In this document: positions 1 through 5,135 of the stretch, one piece after another
How the letters are laid out: the number at the start of each line of letters is the position of its first letter
Numbering within the stretch: position 1 is the first letter of the stretch
Source: Candidatus Omnitrophota bacterium
Lineage (GTDB): Bacteria; Omnitrophota; Gorgyraeia; 1-14-0-20-64-10; JACQQZ01
Direction of reading: 5' to 3'
Length of the DNA stretch: 5,597 bases
Assembly: GCA_016206635.1 (NCBI GenBank)
Contig: JACQRF010000031.1
Coordinates: forward strand, 1-5,597
The notes under the pieces: generated by a model
The model's database searches: none
What the model was told of the DNA's origin: nothing
Seen by the model: only the letters and a program-made list of their open reading frames with translations
Program-made: the position numbers and the translations under genes

Positions 1-609
1 GGCGTAGGCCGCCTGGCGCTGCTCATCGGTCATCTCATGCTGGATGGCGCCGACCGTGAGCCCGAGAAGCTCATAGATCGGCCCCATCCATTGGCGGTCG
101 CGCCGGGCCAGGTAGTCATTCACCGTGACGACATGGACCCCCTGCCCGACCAACGCATTGAGATAGACCGGGAGCGTGGCGACGAGCGTCTTGCCCTCCC
201 CGGTGGCCATCTCCGCGATCTTGCCCTGGTGGAGGACGATGCCGCCCAAGAGCTGGACATCGAAGTGGCGCATGCCGGTCGTCCGTCGGCTGGCCTCGCG
301 GACGACCGCGAACGCCTCCGGCAGCGCGGCGTCGAGGACGCGGCGCTCGGCGGCCTTGCGGCGCTTGCGCCAGGCGGCGAGCGCGTCTTCGTCATCGGGG
401 TTCTCCGGCTGGGGATCCTCGGCCACGGCCTGGGCGAGCCCATCCTGGACCGTCCGGCGCAACCGGTCGGTCGTGGCCCGCAGCTCGGCATCGCGCAGCG
501 CCTGCAGCGACGGCTCGAGCGCGTTGATCTGCTGGATGATCGGGGCGAGCGCCTTGAGGAATCGCTCGTTCTGCGACCCGATGATTTTCGCGAGGACCCA
601 ATTGATCAT
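1..609 (-). CDS. secA: SecA preprotein translocase ATPase, N-terminal part (runs off window)
   Basis: This is the first 203 codons of the ATPase that drives secretory preproteins through the SecYEG channel at the inner face of the cytoplasmic membrane. The frame is open from ATG at 609 to the window edge; SecA is usually about 850-1000 residues, so most of it lies outside. Recognisable in order are the N-terminal helix MINWVLAKIIGSQNER, the stretch PEAFAVVREAS (from about 97), GMRHFDVQLLGG, the Walker A loop MATGEGKT at 134-141, HVVTVNDYLARRD and LGLTVGAIQHEM. Compared from memory with E. coli SecA, about 30 extra residues, acidic then basic, lie just before PEAFAVV. The start codon overlaps the prfB stop by 4 bp (ATGA), so translation is probably coupled and the gene is probably co-transcribed from the prfB promoter. 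Confidence 0.97.
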   Translation of the reverse strand, partial: MINWVLAKIIGSQNERFLKALAPIIQQINALEPSLQALRDAELRATTDRLRRTVQDGLAQAVAEDPQPENPDDEDALAAWRKRRKAAERRVLDAALPEAFAVVREASRRTTGMRHFDVQLLGGIVLHQGKIAEMATGEGKTLVATLPVYLNALVGQGVHVVTVNDYLARRDRQWMGPIYELLGLTVGAIQHEMTDEQRQAAYA

Positions 610-1713
610 CTGACCGACGCCGCCTTCCAGCGCAGGTAGGCCTCCATGAACGGGTCGAGCGCCCCGTCGAGCACCCCCTGGGCCTTGCCGGTTTCCAACT
701 CGGTCCGGTGGTCTTTCACCATCTGATAGGGGTGGAGAACGTACGACCGAATCTGGGACCCCCATTCGATCTTCTGCTTGGCCTTGTACTCCTTCGCCAG
801 CTCCGCGTCCCGCTTGGCCTGCCCCAGCTCATAGAGCCGCGCCCGCAGAATCTTCATGCCGGTGTGCTTGTTCTTCAGCTGCGAGCGCTCGTTCTGGCAT
901 TGCACGACGGGCCCGGTCGGCACGTGCGTGATCCGCACCGCCGAGTCGGTCGTGTTCACGCTCTGCCCGCCGGCGCCGGAGGAACGGAACACGTCAATCC
1001 GCAGATCGTTCTCGTCAATGCGCACGTCAAGGTCATCGGCGATCTCCGCGACGACATCCACGGCGGCGAATGACGTGTGCCGCCGCTTGTTGGCGTCGAA
1101 CGGCGAGATGCGGACCAGCCGATGCACGCCGCGCTCGGAGGTGAGCTGCCCGTAGGCGTACGGCCCCTTGATCAGCAGGGTGACGTTTTTCACGCCCGCC
1201 TCTTCGCCGGCGAGGTAATCCAACATCTGGATCTCACATCCCTTGCCCTGCGCCCACCGCTGATACATCCGCAGCAGCATCGAGACCCAGTCGCACGATT
1301 CCGTGCCGCCGGCGCCAGCGGTGATCGAAAGAATGGCGTTGTTGCGGTCGTGCCGGCCCTGAAACAGCGTCTTGAGCTCCAACGCCTGGAGCTGCTGCGC
1401 GAGGGTGTCGAGATGCTGCTGGAGATCGGCGAGGGTCGCGGCGTCCGACGCCTCCACGAGCTCGCCGAGCTCCTGCAGCGTGCGGAGCTCGTTCGCGGCC
1501 CGCTGCCATGGCTCGATCGTGGCCTTCATCTCCTTGAGCTCCTGAATGACGGCGGTGGTCGTCGGCGGGGGCTGCCCCCAAAACCCGGGGGCGGCGATCT
1601 GGGCTTCTAGCGCCTGGGCGCGCGCGTCCTTGGCATCGAGGTCAAAGATACCTCCGCAGGTTCTGGAGGGTCGTGCGGAGCGCGGACAATCGGGCGGCGA
1701 TGGGCTCAAGCAT
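606..1713 (-). CDS. prfB: Peptide chain release factor 2, expressed by programmed +1 frameshift
   Basis: RF2 recognises UGA and UAA and triggers peptidyl-tRNA hydrolysis. The reading frame is in two parts: ATG at 1713 gives 23 codons (MLEPIAARLSAL...RRYL) up to a TGA at 1644-1642. A +1 shift on CTT then continues as DLDAKDARAQ to the stop at 606, 368 residues in all, the normal RF2 length. The codon-reading tripeptide SPF is at 203-205 and the catalytic GGQ motif has its Gln at 250. Together they identify RF2 rather than RF1, which has PxT in place of SPF. The ATG is boxed in by an in-frame TGA ten codons upstream. A TTG at 1709 opens the second frame without a shift, but its N-terminal sequence is unlike RF2 and it is not the real start. 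A good promoter lies just upstream, and secA overlaps the 3' end. Confidence 0.97.
1641..1655 (-). promoter_or_regulatory. prfB: prfB autoregulatory +1 frameshift site
   Basis: On the minus strand the order is GGAGG (1655-1651), TAT, CTT, TGA (1644-1642), C. This is the canonical RF2 element: an internal Shine-Dalgarno-like GGAGG three bases before the slippery CTT, then a UGA followed by C, a poor termination context. When RF2 is scarce, the ribosome pauses at UGA, slips +1 and makes full-length RF2; when RF2 is abundant it terminates after 23 residues. Layout and spacing match the E. coli site as I recall it. Confidence 0.96.
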
Positions 1714-1723
1714 GGCGGGGGTG

Positions 1724-1752
1724 ATTATAGCGCGGGACGATCAGCGGGACAA
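1724..1752 (-). promoter_or_regulatory. Sigma70-type promoter for prfB-secA, likely near-leaderless
   Basis: A perfect -10 hexamer TATAAT (1729-1724) lies 17 bp downstream of TTGTCC (1752-1747), a 4 of 6 match to the -35 consensus. The predicted transcription start falls around 1717-1713, and the prfB ATG begins at 1713. No Shine-Dalgarno motif fits in the ten bases between the -10 box and the ATG (CACCCCCGCC), so the 5' leader should be 0-5 nt. The hexamers and spacing are seen directly; transcription itself is inferred. Confidence 0.7.
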
Positions 1753-1768
1753 GGAGGAGCGCGGCGGC

Positions 1769-1891
1769 TCAGGGGCGATGGCGGTGTTGATGGCGCCGGC
1801 GGCGGTTGGCCCGCTGGGTGAAGAAAATCCCAATCAGCGAGACAACCGTGATGAAACCGTACATGAACAGAATCCCCTCTCGGTCAGTCAC
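1769..1891 (-). CDS. 40-residue single-helix membrane protein, overlapping its upstream neighbour
   Basis: A GTG at 1891 opens a 40-codon frame ending at TGA 1771-1769. After a short polar N-terminus (MTDRE, with GTG read as Met), residues 6-24 (GILFMYGFITVVSLIGIFF) form one hydrophobic segment. The tail from about 25 to 40 is Arg- and His-rich, so it would sit on the inner face of the membrane by the positive-inside rule. The start overlaps the 63-residue gene by 8 bp, and a GGGGGAG ribosome-binding motif sits just before it inside that gene. This suggests coupled translation and a functional pair. I do not recognise a family. The frame is too short for coding statistics, so the support is the binding site, the overlap and the membrane segment. 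An internal ATG at 1864 is a less likely start because it would cut into the hydrophobic segment. Confidence 0.55.
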   Translation of the reverse strand: MTDREGILFMYGFITVVSLIGIFFTQRANRRRRHQHRHRP

Positions 1892-2075
1892 TGATCTCCC
1901 CCTCGAGAGTATAGGCCCAGCCGAAACACGACACCGCCGTCACGGCGCCTGCGCCCAACACTATCACATCGAAAGGCCCACGGGCAACCAGATTTCCCAC
2001 AACGGCCGTGGCCAGCACGATCTTGCTGGCATCATACAAGTACTTGGCGACGCTCTCCCGCTGACGCTGAGTCAT
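1884..2075 (-). CDS. 63-residue membrane protein, DUF6722-like, function unknown
   Basis: The product begins with a polar, amphipathic stretch (MTQRQRESVAKYLYDASK). Two hydrophobic segments follow, about 19-31 and 35-57, separated by ARGP and ending in LEGEISD, so a helical hairpin in the inner membrane is likely. The opening R-E-S-x-A-K-Y-L-Y-D-x-S-K resembles small uncharacterised membrane proteins of the DUF6722 type; that is recalled, not searched. The start is ATG 2075: an in-frame TGA lies a few codons upstream and there is no strong Shine-Dalgarno motif. It overlaps the 40-residue gene by 8 bp. Its position between the toxin-type cassette and prfB does not reveal its role. The family-like N-terminus and clean membrane pattern make it more than a random frame. 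Confidence 0.7.
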   Translation of the reverse strand: MTQRQRESVAKYLYDASKIVLATAVVGNLVARGPFDVIVLGAGAVTAVSCFGWAYTLEGEISD

Positions 2076-2081
2076 ATCGCC

Positions 2082-2110
2082 ACGGTATCATGGATTTCAT
2101 GTTTTATCAA
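2082..2110 (-). promoter_or_regulatory. Candidate extended -10 promoter for the small membrane pair
   Basis: TTGATA (2110-2105, 5 of 6 to the -35 consensus) is followed after 17 bp by TACCGT (2087-2082). The latter matches only 3 of 6 but is preceded by TGA, giving an extended -10 form TGnTA. Transcription would start at or next to the ATG at 2075, so the message could be leaderless. It lies in an AT-rich patch of the 118 bp gap 2076-2193, where I see nothing else apart from a short inverted repeat. The -10 box is weak, hence the low confidence. Confidence 0.35.
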
Positions 2111-2160
2111 TAACTATTTGTATTCTTGCGCCTTGCCTCCGCGAGTCCCGTCGAAGGCCA

Positions 2161-2174
2161 CCCCGCTCGCGGGG
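2161..2174 (-). repeat. Short GC-rich inverted repeat after the PIN-like gene
   Basis: CCCCGC and GCGGGG flank a 2-base centre 20 bp past the stop codon of the PIN-like gene, giving a 5 bp stem with a 4-base loop. It could help end the cassette transcript. No T-run follows on the minus strand, so it is not a standard intrinsic terminator. Confidence 0.3.
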
Positions 2175-2193
2175 CCCGCCGTCGGCGATCCCG

Positions 2194-3039
2194 TCACAAC
2201 TGGCTCGTGAATTCTTGAAATGTCATCACCCCAACCCGTGCGCCGTGGACGAGCCCGCACAGTTTTTTCATCCCACGATCATTGGTGACGAGCAAATCTA
2301 GTTGGGTCATGCACACGACCTGCTGCGCGTCATACATATCGTCAGCGGGGCGATCAGTAAAAAGGTTCTGGTGAATAACCGCGAGGTGAGTGCGCATCGC
2401 GGCATTTGTAAACGGATACTTGCCCGTCCCAACGACTATCTCCTCAATGCGCGTATCGGCACCAATGACATTGCCTCTTTCGCAAATGCTCTTCAAGGTG
2501 TCCTCGACCCACCTAGCCCAATACCGCTCGCGGCACTCCTCATATGTGGGGAATGGCGGATGCTGAAGCCTGGTTGCTTTTTCCAGTTTTTTCAGATCGT
2601 CCAGAAACGTGCCTCTGTGCTCTATCATCGCATCACGATCGGCCTGTTTTCTCTCTCTTGTCAATCGGGGCAGTTTGTCGAAACCTTCAGGCATGCCGCC
2701 GCCAGCCATGACACGAAGAGCGCTCTTGGCCTTCTCAACGACCGAGCATGCTACAAAGGGCTTCGCTGAACCGTCCCGAAGCTCGCCGATGACCAAATCT
2801 CCGTAATACTTGAACAAGCGCTCATGCATGACGTTAAGCACAAGTCTGGCTTCAATGGCCAGCCGCTCAATGCGCGAAGGGACTCCCCAGATAGCAATCA
2901 TCTCCTCAAGCAACTCGGCCGCCAAATAACACGAGTACCTGCGGCGCGCAAATTGTTCGATGACCTTTTGTTGTACGTCTTGGTCGGCTTCCCGAAGATT
3001 GTGGAAGAAATTCTTGTCCAAGTACGTGCGGACGTTCAC
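2194..3039 (-). CDS. PIN-like domain protein, putative metal-dependent ribonuclease
   Basis: The product has 281 residues from GTG 3039, preceded by AGGG eight bases upstream. The ends of the protein carry a PIN-like pattern: a first strand TYLDKNFF with Asp8, an acidic ELLEEM stretch with Glu45/Glu46, then RPADDMYDAQ with Asp233, Asp234 and Asp237, and LLVTNDRGM with Asp254 near the C-terminus. In PIN nucleases such acidic residues bind the metal ions that cleave RNA. The middle, about 55-215, is long, charged and apparently helical, much larger than in a typical 130-residue VapC toxin. The gene starts 35 bp after the toxin gene on the same strand and has no promoter of its own that I can see, so it probably belongs to the antitoxin-toxin operon. 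The fold is my inference from motifs. It could be a second toxin, an RNA-targeting defence effector or an unrelated cargo gene. I do not recognise the exact family. Confidence 0.8.
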   Translation of the reverse strand: MNVRTYLDKNFFHNLREADQDVQQKVIEQFARRRYSCYLAAELLEEMIAIWGVPSRIERLAIEARLVLNVMHERLFKYYGDLVIGELRDGSAKPFVACSVVEKAKSALRVMAGGGMPEGFDKLPRLTRERKQADRDAMIEHRGTFLDDLKKLEKATRLQHPPFPTYEECRERYWARWVEDTLKSICERGNVIGADTRIEEIVVGTGKYPFTNAAMRTHLAVIHQNLFTDRPADDMYDAQQVVCMTQLDLLVTNDRGMKKLCGLVHGARVGVMTFQEFTSQL

Positions 3040-3074
3040 GAGAGAATCCCTGAGTTGTGGTTGCGGAAGGGCGC

Positions 3075-3440
3075 TTACCGGCGGGCTTTCTCGATGGCCT
3101 GGATGGCGATGGCCAGTTTCACCCAGCTCTGGATGTTGGCGTCCCGATAAACGGCGTCACGCTTGCCGACGGCCAGCACGCACACTTCCTTGGCACGGTC
3201 ATTCATCGTGTACACGACCCGGTACTTGCTGAAGCGCACCTTCCACAACAACCGGGTCGTGCCTTTGATGGGCTGGCCGATGAACTGCGGGGCGGTGGAG
3301 AGCTTGTACTGCGCGGCTTCAACGAGGTGTTCGACGATATCCTGCGAGAGGTTCGACAGGTCTCTCTTGGCATCGGGATGCCACAGCACTTTGTAGCGAG
3401 GAGGACCTACCCCGACTTCTTCTTGCGGATTCTGTTCCAT
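3075..3440 (-). CDS. RelE/ParE-superfamily toxin
   Basis: The product has 121 residues with the RelE/ParE fold signature. There is a first strand YKVLWHPDAKRDL (16-28), two helices (about 29-50), then a basic sheet region with K59-G60, WKVRFSKYRVVY (66-77) and a final VLAVGKRDAVYR (88-99). Lys59, Arg69, Arg74, Arg94 and Tyr98 fall where this superfamily keeps its basic and aromatic active-site residues. RelE members cut mRNA in the ribosomal A site and ParE members poison gyrase; sequence alone does not decide here. The frame starts at ATG 3440, inside the antitoxin gene (34 bp overlap), which implies coupled translation. The first 14 residues extend beyond the usual family start, so a later start is possible. 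A 20-residue helical tail follows the core. The PIN-like gene lies 35 bp downstream. Confidence 0.88.
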   Translation of the reverse strand: MEQNPQEEVGVGPPRYKVLWHPDAKRDLSNLSQDIVEHLVEAAQYKLSTAPQFIGQPIKGTTRLLWKVRFSKYRVVYTMNDRAKEVCVLAVGKRDAVYRDANIQSWVKLAIAIQAIEKARR

Positions 3441-3664
3441 CGAAGGATCTCGTCAGACGTCAACGCATCGTCCCTTCGGAAACTCTTGAGGCGTTTCTCC
3501 GCAATGCCAGCCAGATACAGATCCTCTGATAGATCGAGGGCGTAGCTGACCAGTTTCGACACGACCTCGGCAAGCGATGTGTGTTCTACATGAGAAATCC
3601 GCTCCAGCGCTTCATAGGTCGGGCGCTGAAATGAGACGTTGACTCTCGGTAGTGTCGTTGGCAT
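3407..3664 (-). CDS. Ribbon-helix-helix antitoxin (RelB/CopG-like)
   Basis: The product has 85 residues. The N-terminal strand PRVNVSF (6-12), helix RPTYEALERISHV (14-26) and helix SLAEVVSKLVSYAL (30-43) have the form of a ribbon-helix-helix DNA-binding domain, which acts as a dimer with paired strands in the major groove. Residues 47-85 are charged and would wrap and neutralise the toxin. ATG 3664 is preceded by GGAGG nine bases upstream, the best ribosome-binding site in this cassette. As in most such modules, the antitoxin gene comes first and the toxin gene overlaps its end. The protein is expected to repress its own operon, and a palindrome overlapping the -10 box is a natural operator. 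Identification rests on fold pattern and context, not on a searched match. Confidence 0.85.
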   Translation of the reverse strand: MPTTLPRVNVSFQRPTYEALERISHVEHTSLAEVVSKLVSYALDLSEDLYLAGIAEKRLKSFRRDDALTSDEILRWNRIRKKKSG

Positions 3665-3697
3665 GTTTGGCGACCTCCAGCCTTGTCTGCCAGAGTA

Positions 3698-3727
3698 AGT
3701 GTAACACTAAAGATACACCGTTGTCAA
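3698..3727 (-). promoter_or_regulatory. Promoter and palindromic operator of the toxin-antitoxin operon
   Basis: A consensus -35 TTGACA (3727-3722) is followed after 18 bp by TACACT (3703-3698), 4 of 6 to the -10 consensus. A perfect palindrome AGTGT-T-ACACT (3708-3698) lies over the -10 box, and a second pairing, GTGTA with TACAC ten bases apart, overlaps it. Ribbon-helix-helix repressors usually bind such short inverted sites, so autorepression by the antitoxin, with or without the toxin, is likely. The -35 box includes the TGA stop codon of the DUF89 gene. Transcription would start near 3691, leaving a leader of about 27 nt containing GGAGG. Confidence 0.75.
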
Positions 3728-4830
3728 GAGCTCTTGGTATGCAGGAACAAGGCGGCGCCGGGATGGAGGCGCGCGCCTTCGTGGAAATAGGCGGGGTCTT
3801 TGACCTGGACAGCGTGGAAGACATCGCGGGTGAGGGCCGCGTAGCGCAGGGTCTGCACCATCCCCTGCCCTTTGGCGTAGACGATCGCGGCGCGGCGCCA
3901 CGCGCGGACCAGCGGCGGCGTCGCGCGGCGCAGATCGAGGCCGATCGTCCGCGTGCCGCCGGCGAGCACGGCAAGGCCGGTACCAGGGATAAGCTTGTCC
4001 CCGGTACCGGAAAGGTACCGCCAGACGCGGCGGTCGCGCAGCAGCGCGCGGAGATCGTCGGCCGTCACGTCGTTGTAGCACGGGACGCTCTTGCCAACGA
4101 GCGTCACGGGGCGCCCCGCCGCCAGCCAGAGCCGGATGAGCGGCAGGTCGAAGACGATTTCGCCGGCGTTGTCCGCCAAGAAGAGGACCTCGCCGCGCGG
4201 GGCGCGGCGCAGCGCCGCCAGGAATGCGTCCCGCGCGTCCAGGCCGCGCGCGTACCGCAGGGTCCGCGCCCGCCGGAGCTCCGACGCCATGTCAAACCCG
4301 CCGGTCTCCAACTCCGCCCGTTTCAGCGGGTCGGCGAAATCCATCGCGTTGCCAAGGATGCCGAGGGACATCGCCGCCCGCCAGCGCCCCGCCGGCGTCG
4401 CGACCGACTCCACGACGGCGGCGATCGCGGGCAGCTGGGCCAGCGCCTGCGCGGTGTAGGCCCGCTTGACCGCGGCGTACGGATCGGCCACGCCAGTGAT
4501 CGCCCGGACGAGCGCGCAATACATTTCGACGATTTCGGCATCGGCCATCTCCCGCATCCGGCGGCCCGGCGCCGCCTCGCCATCCACCCGGGCGAGCAGC
4601 GCCTCGACCGCGGCCAGCGCCCGCCGGCGCACGCCGGCCTGGCTGGTCGAACGGACGATCAGGTCCCACGCGAGCCCGCGGAACCGCCGGGCGATCGCCG
4701 GGGACATCAACTGGGAGCTTGGGAGATAGTCGGCGCCGGGGCGCACGAGGCCGGGCGGCGGCACGGGGGGCGTGCGCCACGGAACCAGCACCTGGTCCAC
4801 GAAAGCGGCGGGGGTCAGCACCCTACGCAC
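3724..4830 (-). CDS. DUF89/ARMT1-like domain protein, predicted metal-dependent phosphatase
   Basis: The product has 368 residues and is a standalone member of the DUF89 (ARMT1-like) family, whose studied members are metal-dependent phosphatases acting on damaged or harmful phosphorylated metabolites. Visible family marks are GVADPY...K (113-122), GNAMDF (160-165), FLADNAGEIVFD (217-228), the Asn253-Asp254 pair in CYNDVT, and K320-GQG (320-323). Asp220, Asn221 and Asp254 are the likely metal ligands. The start is GTG 4830: GAGAGG lies seven bases upstream, and the gene overlaps the alkyltransferase stop by 8 bp. A second GTG three codons later is possible. The protein ends in ALFLHTKSS, where family members usually read something like FLLKTKC and continue, so the tail may have been trimmed where the cassette begins. 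The physiological substrate is unknown; its location suggests a link to DNA damage or alkylation. Confidence 0.87.
   Translation of the reverse strand: MRRVLTPAAFVDQVLVPWRTPPVPPPGLVRPGADYLPSSQLMSPAIARRFRGLAWDLIVRSTSQAGVRRRALAAVEALLARVDGEAAPGRRMREMADAEIVEMYCALVRAITGVADPYAAVKRAYTAQALAQLPAIAAVVESVATPAGRWRAAMSLGILGNAMDFADPLKRAELETGGFDMASELRRARTLRYARGLDARDAFLAALRRAPRGEVLFLADNAGEIVFDLPLIRLWLAAGRPVTLVGKSVPCYNDVTADDLRALLRDRRVWRYLSGTGDKLIPGTGLAVLAGGTRTIGLDLRRATPPLVRAWRRAAIVYAKGQGMVQTLRYAALTRDVFHAVQVKDPAYFHEGARLHPGAALFLHTKSS
3977..4010. repeat. 13 bp inverted repeat with GGTACC cores inside the DUF89 gene
   Basis: The left arm CCGGTACCAGGGA (3977-3989) and right arm TCCCCGGTACCGG (3998-4010) pair at 12 of 13 positions around an 8-base centre that itself contains AAGCTT. 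A third GGTACC follows at 4014-4019. The stretch encodes the internally repetitive peptide SGTGDKLIPGTG, so coding for a Gly-Thr-Gly repeat explains part of it. The hairpin could still form in the mRNA. Confidence 0.6.
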
Positions 4831-5125
4831 GCAGGGCCCTCTCGGCCCGCAGGAGACGGCGCTTGCGGGCCGGCCCGCCGGGGGCGGTGTAGCCGCCGAG
4901 CGAGCCGTCCGATGCGACGACGCGATGGCATGGGATCGCCGGGGCCCACCGGTTGCGCTTCAACGCCTGTCCGACGGCCCGCGCCGCCTTCGGCTGGCCG
5001 ATCGCGCGCGCCACCGCGGCGTACGTCCGCACCTGGCCGCGCGGGATCTTCAGTGCCGCCTCGTACACCTTCCGTTGGAACGGCGTGCACTCCGTTTGCC
5101 AATCGCGAGGGGGTCGGGTCGTCAC
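4823..5125 (-). CDS. O6-alkylguanine-DNA alkyltransferase, catalytic domain only
   Basis: The product is a suicide repair protein that moves an alkyl group from O6-alkylguanine in DNA to its own cysteine. Counting from the chosen GTG (read as Met), it has 100 residues covering only the C-terminal DNA-binding and catalytic domain. It shows TPFQRKVYEA, the helix-turn-helix region QVRTYAAVARAIG, the arginine-finger segment ARAVGQALKRN, the active site IPCHRVV with Cys66, and GSLGGY. The N-terminal RNase H-like domain of Ogt/Ada-type enzymes (about 170 residues in Ogt) is missing. Alkyltransferase-like proteins are also this short but carry Trp in place of the Cys; here the Cys is kept, so transfer activity is expected. 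GTG 5125 is preferred because AAGGAG lies six bases before it, whereas the upstream ATG at 5131 abuts that motif with no spacing. It follows uvrC within 10 bp and overlaps DUF89 by 8 bp. Confidence 0.92.
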   Translation of the reverse strand: MTTRPPRDWQTECTPFQRKVYEAALKIPRGQVRTYAAVARAIGQPKAARAVGQALKRNRWAPAIPCHRVVASDGSLGGYTAPGGPARKRRLLRAERALRA

Positions 5126-5135
5126 GGTCATCTCC

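Larger units (their letters stand above)
2194..3727 (-). other. Probable horizontally acquired toxin-antitoxin/PIN cassette
   Basis: This block holds a promoter plus three co-directional genes (ribbon-helix-helix antitoxin, RelE-type toxin, PIN-like protein). By eye its base composition is clearly less GC-rich than the uvrC-DUF89 and prfB-secA blocks on either side. It starts exactly at the end of the DUF89 gene. I see no integrase, transposase, long terminal repeats or target duplication, so the mode of arrival is unknown. The limits given are the -35 box and the last stop codon; the true ends could lie a little outside. Confidence 0.5.

Noticed and set aside
37..639. Plus-strand 200-codon open frame
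   Set aside because: It is antisense to secA, whose Walker A loop and other motifs are unmistakable on the minus strand.
606..1709. prfB starting at TTG 1709 without frameshift, or prfB as a pseudogene because of TGA at 1644
   Set aside because: The ATG 1713 frame gives a proper RF2 N-terminus and the TGA is embedded in a complete programmed frameshift site.
2161..2174. Intrinsic terminator after the PIN-like gene
   Set aside because: The stem is only 5-6 bp and no T-run follows on the minus strand, so it was listed only as an inverted repeat.
2302..2769. Plus-strand 155-codon open frame opposite the PIN-like gene
   Set aside because: No recognisable domain or ribosome-binding site. The minus-strand frame is longer, has a binding site and an active-site pattern.
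2076..3740. Transposon or integron ends around the cassette
   Set aside because: I found no transposase or integrase frame, no terminal inverted repeats shared by both ends and no clear target duplication.
4823..5131. Alkyltransferase-like (non-catalytic) protein
   Set aside because: Those proteins carry Trp at the active-site position; this one reads PCHRV with the Cys intact.
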